DNA from: Galeopsis tetrahit
Lineage: Eukaryota; Streptophyta; Magnoliopsida; Lamiales; Lamiaceae
Length of the DNA: 64,000 bases
Direction: 5' to 3'
Assembly: GCA_963675135.1 (NCBI GenBank)
Contig: OY776134.1
Location: 68,867,643-68,931,642, forward strand
The notes beneath the pieces were generated by a model. The model was not told where the DNA came from. It did no database searches and saw only the letters and a list, made by a program, of their open reading frames with translations. A program made the position numbers and the translations under genes. Numbering within the stretch: the stretch's first letter is position 1; each line of letters begins with the position of its first letter. Shown here piece after piece: positions 35,277-45,497 of this stretch.

Positions 35277-36534
35277 ATATACCCCTCCAGCTTTGTTAAG
35301 TATACTCTCCCTCCCCATTTATTAATATAATATTTGTATAAAATACCTAAACTACCTGTATATTAAAATAAATTAAAATAATCATGATAAATACAATTCC
35401 CCACTTTTAAAACCCCAACCTTAATAGTTGTCTTCACCGTCGTCGTCGCTGTCGCCTCCGGCGACCAACACCAATTCATTTTCAACACACAGATTTTAAA
35501 ACATAAAATAAAAATAAAAAACATATTTTAGACAAACCAGGGTCGACAGAATGCATTATCGTCGATAAATTTTTGTCAATGATAATGCATTCCGTCGACA
35601 CTAGTTTGTCGAAAAAAAAAACTTAAAATTTTCGGTGAACCAGTGTCGACGGAATGCATTATTGTCGGCAACAATTTGTCGACGATAATGCATTCCGTCG
35701 ACACTGGTTCGTTGAAAGTTACAAAAAAAAAAGGACTTACCTGGGGCGGACTGTCGTGTGGGGAGGGGGAGCAGCAACAGGGGAGAAGGAACACGGCAGC
35801 GGAGGCAAAGGGCGAAGGAGGAGCGGAGGCGACGGCGTTGGGCGAAGGAAGGGTCGTCGCCGCCGCTGGTTGCAAACATTAAAAAAAACGAATCGAGAGG
35901 GGAGAGTGGGGGACGACCAACGGGGCCGCGCGCAAGGGTGGTGTCGGGCTTGGCGGAGTGGCACAGTGGTAGGGGCAGGCTTAGCGGAGTGGCGCAAGGT
36001 GGCCTAGGTGGGGGACGACGGAGGTGTGGAGGTTTTTTGTAGTTGTGGGGTTGTTGCAGTAGAAAAAAAGAAAAGAAAGGAAGATGGTGGCGGCGGTCGG
36101 CGGAGGGAGAAGGAGATTGTGGAGGTTTTTAGTTTTTACATGGTCGAATTTAAAAAAAATAAAAAAAATTCCGACCAATTGTTGTCGATCATATTCATTC
36201 CCGTTGACAACGATGTGTCGATGAGAGTGAATATGGTCGACACTGGTTGGTCGAAATTTATAAAAAAAATGTGATTTTTTAAAGTATATTTTGTAATTTC
36301 TGGATTTTTTTTTTGGTTTGATAGTCGACAGAAATGGTGTCGACGACGGCCAGAAGTAGTGGTTTAGGGGGAAGGTGAAAGAAATGACAGTAGGGGGTGC
36401 GTTCAGTAGAGAGGGTCCATCTAATATGCTGTATTTTAATGAAGGGTATTTTTGGTTTTTTACCCTATTATTTTATTAATAAACTGATTGGGGGAGTGTA
36501 TCTCTCCAAAATGGAGGTTTAAATAGTTAAGCCC
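35277..36534. mobile_element. Related non-autonomous transposon, element 2
   Basis: Ends read GGCCCTGCCTATATACCCCT... and (reverse complement) GGGCTTAACTATTTAAACCT..., sharing TATA..ACC, CTCCA and TACACTC with element 1. The internal layout is the same: GTCGAC palindromes, GGC-rich blocks, G-rich patches. No clean target duplication is visible. Only about 140 bp separate the two elements. Confidence 0.6.
35640..35707. repeat. 68-bp palindrome in element 2
   Basis: CCAGTGTCGACGGAATGCAT on the left is mirrored by ATGCATTCCGTCGACACTGG on the right, with a short loop containing further TTGTCG repeats. A similar GTCGAC/GAATGCAT hairpin lies at about 35,541-35,606. Confidence 0.85.
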
Positions 36535-37005
36535 TTTTAAATGAAACATATTTTCATACAATTTTTTTCCATAGGCCCAAAATTTTCTTGGGCTCTTTCA
36601 TGTGTTCAATTTAAAAGCCCAATAATATCTATTTCGCTGAATATTCAGAAAAAAGGAAAAATATAAACACATAATCTTTTTTACTTGTTTTTGAACATTT
36701 TGTCCAGTATAAAGTTATTGGATAAATTTAATTTTAGTATTTTCTAATTTGACAAAAAAGGACCAAAATTAAAAATAAAAGTAAAAATATACTGGATTAA
36801 AATTGGTCACAATAAATATCAAAATTGAAAAAGAAAAAAAACATAAAAAACTAAAGTTCAATCCACCATTATTTTTATGGGGATAGTTAATGTTAACTCA
36901 TATTAGTGTGAATTTCCAACAAGGAAAATGCATTATAAAAATTGTTCCTTAATTGCATATATAAATAAAATCTGATCACCACATTATTTTTATTTTCTTC
37001 ACAGC

Positions 37006-37443
37006 CTAATAAGCCCTAATCCTTTTAAAAGAAATAACTTTAAATACGGTCTCGGACCAAAATGTAGACAACACAATTGAACGATAAATACTTGGAGGGG
37101 CTCCACAGGTGGTTGTTAAATGTACATCCAATTCATGGGCAGATATCTCTAGATCATATTGCGTGTCTTGAATCGCAAGTTGTTTTCTGCTAACCGCATC
37201 ACATGCCTTGCATTTCACCATTTTTTGTTTTCCACTATTCACTTCAACAAATTCCAAGGTTTTATCATGAGATGCTTGCATAGACAAGGCATGCAACGCA
37301 ATCTTTTTCACCAAAGAGTCATTGACGTTGGAAATCGGCTTCCAACCTTCGAGCCAGCTAGTTGGATTTGCTTCTGCGTTAAATGAAATAAACGCAACGA
37401 ATACAAATACGAATACAAGAGAATGAAATCTGGACATATTCAT
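37006..37443 (-). CDS. Secreted cystatin-like small protein
   Basis: 145 residues. A signal peptide (residues 1-25, FVFVFVAFISFNAEA) is followed by a cystatin-like fold pattern: GWKPISNVNDSLVKKIALHA (helix region), LEFVEVNSGKQKMVKC (strand and expected first loop), YDLEI, and a late W...VISFK segment. The inhibitory Q-x-V-x-G loop is not preserved (QKMVK instead), and extra cysteines lie at 78-81 and near 112, so protease inhibition is doubtful. TATTTATATA at 37,477-37,486 gives a minus-strand TATA box about 35 bp upstream. By family knowledge such proteins act in the apoplast or secretory pathway. Single exon. Confidence 0.6.
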   Translation of the reverse strand: MNMSRFHSLVFVFVFVAFISFNAEANPTSWLEGWKPISNVNDSLVKKIALHALSMQASHDKTLEFVEVNSGKQKMVKCKACDAVSRKQLAIQDTQYDLEISAHELDVHLTTTCGAPPSIYRSIVLSTFWSETVFKVISFKRIRAY

Positions 37444-37942
37444 CTTGTCTTATGAAAAATGTTGATCTTCCAAATCTATTTATATATGCAAGTAGGAAAT
37501 TAAATTAATTTAATGATTATCTACAAGTTGAGAATTGAATTAATTAATGGTAAACACTGCTATAATAATTAACTTTGTGTATTTTTTTTATTATTTTTTT
37601 TCGAAACGAGATCTATACCAATTTATTTGGATTCAATCTTTAATTATGAGGTAGAATTTTTTTGTTGGAAGTGTAATAAATTAAGTATTCTTAGTGGCAT
37701 AAATTGTATCAACCAATTAACTTCTTAGAAAGAACTAAGTTTAAATACATATCCAATGAATAACTCTAAATCAAGCTACTTGCTGATAAGATATGCTCTG
37801 TGGATTAAAGATTGAAGGGTTAATTGGAAAAAAAATACAATTGTTTAACAATTATAACATATTATTTTTTCTTTGCAATTCAATCGATACATCATTTTTT
37901 TTATTTTGCAATTCAATACATCTATTTATTTTTCGAAAATAC

Positions 37943-38322
37943 ATAAATGATGTGAATTTTGAAGCCTTATTAAGGTGCTACACAATGCCCACGTAAATGT
38001 TAGTACTGATGAATACAATATTTTTTATTTTATTATTATCAAAACATATATTTGAGTAAAAACAATATGTAAGATTTCAAATTATTTTTTGTGGACTGTG
38101 ATTGGAGGACGCGATCCTGTTTTTTTAATTTTGGGGCGAAAATAATAATTAAATTGGTTTATGATTTACTTTTAAAAACTATTTTTAGTATTGTTTTTAG
38201 TTAAAATGGTTTTAAAATAAAAAATATATATCATAAATCGTGACATCTATGTGGCACCTCATAACAGCTAGCAACCACATCATGATTTAATTGTTGTCAG
38301 AAAATATTGTGCGAGAAAGAAA
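37943..38322 (+). repeat. Diverged DUF247-upstream repeat, copy 1 (partner 41,670-42,001)
   Basis: ATAAATGATGTGAATTTTGA... through GGCACCTCATAACAGCTA...GATTTAATTGTTGT recurs about 3.7 kb downstream, directly after a remnant DUF247 start codon region. Differences are indels and scattered substitutions. Confidence 0.85.
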
Positions 38323-38324
38323 AA

Positions 38325-38464
38325 AAAAATCAAACTAGATTTGCCTCGTTGACTAAATATTTTAGCAAAATTAAATGGTATTGTTAGAAAAAAAAAAAAT
38401 CAAACTAGATTTGCCTCGTTGACTAAATATTTTAGCAAAATTAAATGGTATTGTTAGAAAAAAA
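38325..38464 (+). repeat. 70-bp tandem duplication
   Basis: AAAAAAATCAAACTAGATTT...GGTATTGTTAGA is present twice back to back (CAAACTAGAT at 38,331 and 38,401), essentially identical. Confidence 0.95.
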
Positions 38465-38551
38465 ATTCAAACTTAAATCTAGTAGATATTAATGATCATT
38501 AAAATAATTCTCCAGTATAAATAGAATTGAATACCAATATTTGTTTTTAAG

Positions 38552-38827
38552 ATGAAAATGAATAATTCACTCTTATATGTATGCCTTGTAATGATAGTGA
38601 TTTTGCATCATATCGAGGCTACATCGGTTACTAGCTCCGTCGAAGATTCCTACGTTAACTCTTACTCCGTAATGGTATTTATCGCGAAATTCGGAGTTTT
38701 ATATTATGAAACAATTTATTTATATGTAACACAAATGTGTTTCGTCAGTAATTTAGTTGGTTACCTCCAATTTTGGGTGTCACGTGATGCAAAACAATGT
38801 TGTTTTACAATTTTTTTGAACTTCTGA
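38552..38827 (+). CDS. Small unrecognised ORF with a signal peptide; possibly a first exon
   Basis: The frame begins MKMNNSLLYVCLVMIVILHH, a convincing secretion signal, followed by EATSVTSSVEDSYVNSYS. A TATA-like TATAAAT stands at 38,515-38,521. After about residue 38 the composition becomes hydrophobic and unstructured, and a GTAATG at 38,670 could be a splice donor, so the real coding part may be just the N-terminus. I do not recognise a family and no second exon was identified. Confidence 0.3.
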   Translation: MKMNNSLLYVCLVMIVILHHIEATSVTSSVEDSYVNSYSVMVFIAKFGVLYYETIYLYVTQMCFVSNLVGYLQFWVSRDAKQCCFTIFLNF

Positions 38828-39585
38828 ACTAATTAAGATAGAGCAATTTGAAAAGAATTGATACAGTAGTAAATTTGTTTATTTAGCATTTTGGGCTAAG
38901 GTGAAAAATTATGAGAAAAAAAACATTTTTTCTAATTATTTATGTCATATGTTATTTATAATAGAGCTTGAATAAAATATTTTACATATAAAATATATTT
39001 AAATAAAAAAAAATTAAAAGAATTCACATTTTTCACCCGTGAATTTTTTTCCTCATCTTAATTCTTACTTTCTTTGGGTAGACTATATATCTCACATATG
39101 AGACGTGTCTTACACTTTTTATATTTTACATTTTGTTTCACTATGGGGATAATTCACGTGTCATATTAAAAAATAATCAACGTCATATAATATTAGGGAC
39201 GACACGTCTTAAAGATTCAGTAGAGTGGAACACGAAAAGTGGAATAGAGTAATTGAATCGATGTAGATGTATGAGATGTGCCTTACACTTGGTCAATTAA
39301 TATTACGTCAGTTTGATACATGCACGGTAAATCAAATTGGGATAAAGCATGTAGTAACGTGCCCAATTATAAAATGTTTTACTAAATGAAATTGGAATAA
39401 AGCATGAAAGTATGAGTTTTAATTTACTGCACAAGGTATCCTTTTTTTATGGGTAGAATGAAAGAGATTTGGTTTGGTTATATGGATGTCATTGTTGTGT
39501 AAGAAAAAAAGAAAGAAAAAGAGACAGTCTTTTTTATGGCTGAAAATGAGATGATGAGTTTGCTTGATGGAGACTACAATTAAAT

Positions 39586-39748
39586 TCAAAGATAGCACAC
39601 AAGCTGGCCAAGTTGGCTACTACCTCTCCTATTCCTCAAGCTTGGATAGGAGCAGAGATCCCTAGATGGGTCCGAGAGATGGCTCGCGATTTATTGTAAA
39701 CACTCACCGAGAGAGCTCTCTTTCTGGTTTCAAAAAAAAAAAAAAAAA
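39586..39748 (+). mobile_element. tRNA-derived SINE with 15-bp target duplication
   Basis: The direct repeat AGACTACAATTAAAT flanks it at 39,571-39,585 and 39,749-39,763. The body has an A-box-like TGGCCAAGTTGG about 30 bp in and a B-box-like GGGTCCGAGAG about 80 bp later (pol III promoter elements), and ends in TTTC followed by an A-tail of about 17. The related segment at 42,790 lacks the insertion. Confidence 0.85.
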
Positions 39749-39952
39749 AGACTACAATTAAATATTTTTTATTTAAAAAAAAAACTTGAAAACATTGAGG
39801 GGAAAAGCAAGAATGGCAGCAGAATGTTTTTAACCATTTTTCACATTTTATTATTTTTCAAATTAATGAAGCTTTTTTTTTTTTAGTTAAACTACCATTT
39901 TCACATTTTATTAAATAATTACATATACATTGTAATTATTTCAAGATAAAAG

Positions 39953-40330
39953 GACTATTTATATGCTAATTAACCCTAGCTTCTACTGGGGCAAGGGTCC
40001 GGGCATGCATGAGGCGAAAGTGATACCCAAATCCGTTCTATTTTATTACGAGACATGAGATGGAGTGACCTAAACAACACGGATCAGAAAGTATTTAAAT
40101 TATCATTTCAAAAGACGTCTGATTTCATTTGTTGAGGTATATATTTTTCAAATGGCCACCCCAAAAATATTAATTCCAACTAAATACACGATGATCTTTT
40201 CTCTAAATTTCCACACTAACATTTTTCTTTTTAAAAAAAATATATATATATATATAAGTGTTGTGCCAACACACATACATACTAGCTAGCTAATTACATC
40301 ATTATATTTTAATAAAATTGTTGATATAAT
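39953..40330 (+). repeat. Diverged DUF247-upstream module with a conserved micro-ORF
   Basis: AACCCTAGCTTCTACTGGGG ... CGGGCATGCATGAG...GGAGTGACCTAAACAACACG ... is homologous to 43,726-44,070, to its mirror at 61,190-61,530, and to 62,860-63,160 (inverted). All contain a frame starting MA(T/V)PKILIP(T/S)K, here at 40,152. Confidence 0.8.
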
Positions 40331-40686
40331 TAAATTTGACTTGAAAATAGGGGAGATATGGGATAAATGTTGTGTCACAAAACATTCAAACATGTGACTT
40401 GTCATATTCCCTTTTCTTGCTACAATATTTATGTTTTTATACTACAGTTCTCATTTGTACGTAGTAATAAACCATAATAAAGATGTACTAGAAATTTTTA
40501 TTTTATTTTTTAAAATTAATACTGCAAGTATTACAAATTGATGGAATTCTAATCCTTAACTGGAGACGAGAACATAAATGAAATAAATTAATAAAATAAA
40601 TTGAAACATTTCCCACTCTATAATCCAAAATCCATACATATCCCCCCCCCCCTTTTTTTTATGCTTTCTCTGTACCTTTAAACTAT

Positions 40687-40935
40687 GGTTTTGTCTAGTA
40701 TGGACTCGAGTGCATGTTGTGCACTCCAGTCTAAAGAAAAGTGTAAGTTATTAAACTGAAAAGTACAATACAATATTACTAAAAAGTGTAAGTCACTATA
40801 ACTAAAAATATTATTATACAGTTTAATAATTGAAAAGTGCAACACCATTTACCAAAAAATGTAAGTCAGTAAACTGAAAAGTGCAACATGGACTAGGGTG
40901 CACAACATGCACTCGAGTCCATAGCAGACCAACCG
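40687..40935. mobile_element. MULE-type MITE, copy C
   Basis: Same family as 10,692 and 12,416; ends GGTTTTGTCTAGTATGGACT and ...GTCCATAGCAGACCAACCG. The perfect 9-bp direct repeat TTAAACTAT lies at 40,678-40,686 and 40,936-40,944. Confidence 0.9.
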
Positions 40936-41559
40936 TTAAACTATATTAGTCACAAGCATGCAGTTTAAATAGATGATGAATTAATGTTTCCGAAAATAGG
41001 TTATACATAATTTACATTAATAAAAAAAAGAATTTAAGTTTGCTAAATAAAGGGATTAAAAAAGAAATGAGTGTTTATAAGATTGGAGAATCTTTAGGAT
41101 ATATATAGCTATAGGAATATATTTTTTTGCTACACATCTCTAGCTCTCTTGACTAATCTTTTTTCTTGCAAATAAAAAAGTTTCAAAATTTTAATTAATT
41201 AAAGTAACATCCTAAATTGTTTCCCACGGTTAGAAATTTTTAGTATTAACTATCCATATATAAATATATATAATGCATATATTTTTGTTGTTGGAAAGTG
41301 GCACTAATATGAGTTTATAACGTTAATATATTCTATTGGACTCGAGTAGAATATTACTACAAGATTAATTTAGAAATTAAGGTGTATTATTATGTATGAG
41401 AGGTGAAATTAAAGTTGTACTATTTCCTCCACTCCATTGAAAATTGAGCTTTAACGAAATTATGTATAGATTTTACGACAGATGAATTTTAATATTCTGC
41501 ACAGCCATTTTTATCACTTGAAAATGCCTTCCTTACTTGTCCAAATTCTAAAAGGGATC

Positions 41560-41665
41560 GAATACTCCTACCTGCCCTGCCCACCACCTCCTCTGTAAAA
41601 ATCAATTAAGCATGTCGTCGTCGGAAATTGAAATTACGAACGTTAATCCATCAGAAATTACGAAC
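41560..41665 (+). pseudogene. Remnant of a DUF247 promoter and start codon
   Basis: TCCTCTGTAAAAATCAATTAAGC, then ATG (41,612) and TCGTCGTCGGAAATTGAAAT, encodes MSSSEIEIT, as at the start of the intact gene at 45,498 (MSSEIEIT). After about 14 codons the sequence passes into AT-rich repeat. This marks an earlier duplicated DUF247 unit, now lost. Confidence 0.75.
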
Positions 41666-41669
41666 GTTA

Positions 41670-42819
41670 ATACATAAATGATGTGAATTTTGAAGCTTAT
41701 TAAGGTGCTACACAATGCCCACGTAAATGTTAGTACTGATGAATACAATATTTTTTATTTTATTAATTATTATCAAAACATATATTTGAGTAAAAACAAT
41801 ATTTAAGATTTCAGATTTTTTTAATTTGGGGGAATAATAATTAAATTGGTTTATAATTTACTTTTAAAAACTATTTTTAGTATTGTCTTTAGTTAAGTAA
41901 AAAATATATATCATAAATAGTTACATATATGTGGCACCTCATAACAGCTAACAACCACATCATGATTTAATTGTTGTTAGAAAATATTGTGCCGAGAAAG
42001 AATTTTTAATAGATGTCTTTAATTTTTTTAGATGTTCTAAATACTTTTTTTTTAAATGATAAAAGTAATTATCACTATTTTAATTTGAGGAACTTTTATG
42101 AGAGACTGTCTCATAAACGGTAATCTTGATATTTGAGTTATGTTTTTATTTTAAAACAATGATAGGTACATGTGCCAAAACAATGTTGTCTCGCGTACCA
42201 AACAATGACGTGTGTTTTTATTTTTCTTGTGTTTCTTCCTAATTTAATTTTCTACGAATTTTCATTTTAGTCGGAAACTATATTTTATTATGTATTTCTT
42301 TTTCATCTCTTTCTTTTATGATAATGGTGGTAATGTGACCTTTTAATTTATTTTTTCTTATTATTAATTGAAGGCACGTTAAATTTATGAAATTTTTTTT
42401 TATGTTTTTTTAATTTTATAGATAACAGAAAATAAAACGAATATAAATAATGTTCCAAAATACTTCTCAAATGTAGCATATTAGTAAAATTGAATAAAAG
42501 ATCGAGAATTACATTGAATTACATCTTTTAAATTGAATATTTGGGATATATATAGGTATAGGAATATATTCGTTTGCTACACATCTCTCTCTCTCTCTGT
42601 CACTCTCTTGACTAATCTTGATTAAAAAAGGATTAAAACAATGTTGTCTCGCGTACCAAACAAATGAACAATGACGTGTGTTATATATCGACGATTTTAG
42701 ATGCAATTGATAATTTTTTAATATATGTGGTATTAAATTGAAAAAAAAGTGAAACCATTTTTAAAATGTAGTTTGCTTAATCACGGGAGACTACAATATT
42801 GAGAGTGTGTGGTCCTGAG

Positions 42820-42850
<31 letters not shown>

Positions 42851-43554
42851 TGAAAATATTGAGGGGGATTCAAGTGTTTAATGGAAAAGCAAGAATGTTT
42901 TTAACCATTTTTCACATTAGGTTTTTTTAGTTAAACTACCATTTATCACATTTTATTAAATAATTACATATACATTGTAATATTTCCTCCACTCCACTCC
43001 ACTCCATATGCTATGTTTAGTTTTAATATTTTGCACAGCCTTCTTCTTTTTTAGCAGCACTTGAAATTACGAACGTTTATTCCTCCATCATATATATATA
43101 CTGTATTTATTTAACATTTTGTTATTTTATATATCTATATAAGAGTGTTGTGCCAACACACATACATACCAGCTAATTACATCAATTTTAATTAATAAAA
43201 TTGTTGATATAATTAATTTGACTTGATAATATTGGATAAATTTTGTTGTGTCACAAAAAATACAAAACATTCAAACATGTTACTTGTCAAACCATACATA
43301 ATAAAGATGTAGTACAAATTTTTAGATGCCGTAAATCCATTTATAATACTGCTAGCTAGTATTACAAATTGATGGAATTTTAATCCTTGAGTGGATTATA
43401 TGTTAGACAGACGAGAAGATAAATTAATAAAATAAATTGAAACATTTTCCCCATGCACTCTATATATAATTCAAAATCCATATACATATCTAGTTTTTGT
43501 TTGTTTGATGCTTTCTGTATATATAGCTTTAAAGTAAGCTTAATTAAATAGATG
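41670..43554. repeat. Diverged DUF247-upstream repeat, copy 2, outside the palindrome
   Basis: Begins with the partner of 37,943-38,322, then a block inverted relative to 30,225 and 63,280 (42,220-42,400), then modules matching 39,770-40,560. AT-rich. No gene was recognised beyond short low-complexity frames. Confidence 0.65.
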
Positions 43555-43924
43555 ATGAATTAATTGACATAAAAATAAAATGAAGACTGTATATAGGTAT
43601 ATGCATCATATATTCCAATAACCGAAATAAAGTGCATGGGATGGGGGTACTGAGTTTTATTGTGAAAGAAGAATATTAATTACTAGAAGATTAATTTAGA
43701 ATCAAAAGCAAATTATATATAAATGTTAATTAACCCTAGCTTCTAGTGGGGCAAGGGGTCCGGGCATGCATGAGACGAAAGTGATACCCAAACTCGTTGT
43801 GTTTTATTACGGAGTATGAGATGGAGTGACCTAAACAACACGGATCATATATAAAGCATTTAAATTATCATTTCAAAAGACGTTTGATTTCATTTGTTGG
43901 GAGCATAACTAGTATATTTTTGAA

Positions 43925-43996
43925 ATGGCGACCCCAAAAATATTAATTCCAAGTAAATGCATGATTATCTTTTCTCTTAATTTCCACACTAACATT
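43925..43996 (+). other. Conserved micro-ORF in a repeated module
   Basis: ATG at 43,925 opens MATPKILIPSKCMIIFSLNF and a few more residues. The frame is kept in copies at 40,152 (+), 61,335 (-, palindrome mate) and 62,996 (-), whose nucleotide sequences differ. It may be a small peptide or only a shared non-coding motif. Confidence 0.3.
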
Positions 43997-44924
43997 TAAA
44001 AAAAAAAAAAACTATATAAGAGCTAGTGTTGTGCCAACACATGCACATACATACTAGCTAGCTAATTACATCAATTTTAATTAATAAAATTGTTGATATA
44101 ATTAAAATTGACTTGAAAATATTGAAGATATGGGATAAATGTTGTTGTTGTGTCACAAAACATTCAAAGATGTGACTTGTCATATTTTTCCCGGCCTTTT
44201 GTTGCTACAATATTTTAGTAGGCCACTATAGTTCTGATCATTTGTACGTAGTAATAAACCATAATAATGATAAAGATGTACTAAAAATTTTTAGATGCCG
44301 TAAATCCATATTTTATAATTTTTGAAAATGAATAGTTATTACAAATGAATTGATGGAATTGTTAGAGGAGAAGATATATAAATGAAATAAATCGAAACAC
44401 CCTGTAAAAATTTGTAGTACAAATTTTTAGATGGCCTTATAAATCCATTAATACTGCTAGTACGTATTACAAAAATTAAGTGGATTATATGTTAGACGTC
44501 GACGAGAGAAGATATATATAAATTAATAAAATAAATAAATTGAAACATTTCACATGCACATATCTACTTTTTGATGCTTAATTTCTGTACGTATATATAT
44601 ATATAGCTTTAAAGTGGAGTACGTATATTATTAGTGACAATATATATATTAAGCATGCATGCGCGCAGTTTAAATAGATGATGATGAATTAATGTTTCCA
44701 AAAATTGACATAAAAAAAAAAAAAAAAAAATGATGGAGAATATTTGGGATATACAGTAGTGTATAAAACCGAAATAAAGTGCATGGGGGTGACGAAGCTA
44801 AGAATATTAGTAGAAGATTAATTAGGTGTATGAGAGGTGTAGTATTTCCTCCACCCACCACTCCACTTAAAACTGTGCAGAATATTTGGGATATACAGTA
44901 CTGTATGTATATAGGTATAGATAT

Positions 44925-45497
44925 ATTTTAGGAGATATGAATTATGGAGTAATATTCTTCTGCTTTTTTACAATTCCAAATTCTTCTAAAATGGTATACC
45001 ACTCCACTTAAAACTGACGAAATTAACTATAGTATATGTTTTAGGAGATATGAATTATGGAGTAATATTCTTCAGCGCTTTTTTACAATTCCAAATTCTT
45101 CTAAAATACTCCTACATCCCTGTCCGGCCACTAGCTAGCTTCTTCCTCTGTAAAAATAAAATCAACCTCCTTTAATCAACATCACCAATAATGGCAATTG
45201 GCAATCCCATTATCGAACTAAAATTAAAATACCAAACGAAATTTCTATGAGTCTTCAGCAGACTATAATCATCCTTCCTTTTCACATAGCCGTACCCAAG
45301 ACTTTGTTTTTTCTTCTCAGACATCACACAAGTAACAATTTTTGTTCAAGAAATCGCTCCCAGCCCTTTGCCCTGTTCTTCCCTTTTTTTTAAATCAAGA
45401 CCCCTTTTTTTCTAAAATACTCCTACTGTACCTCCCTGTCCGGCCACTAGCTAGCTTCTTCCTCGATCTGTAAAAATAAAATCAATCAGTTTTAAGC
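44925..45497 (+). promoter_or_regulatory. Left DUF247 promoter region built of nested tandem repeats
   Basis: GGAGATATGAATTATGGAGT...TTCTTCTAAAAT occurs at about 44,932-44,992 and 45,042-45,105. TCCGGCCACTAGCTAGCTTC and the following TGTAAAAATAAAATCAA occur at 45,123-45,160 and 45,439-45,485, just before the ATG. The second copy carries the native start codon. No obvious TATA box. Confidence 0.6.

Noticed and set aside
35576..36042. Overlapping frames of 86-117 aa on both strands
   Set aside because: GC-rich transposon interior and a palindrome; no domain, and several frames are equally open.
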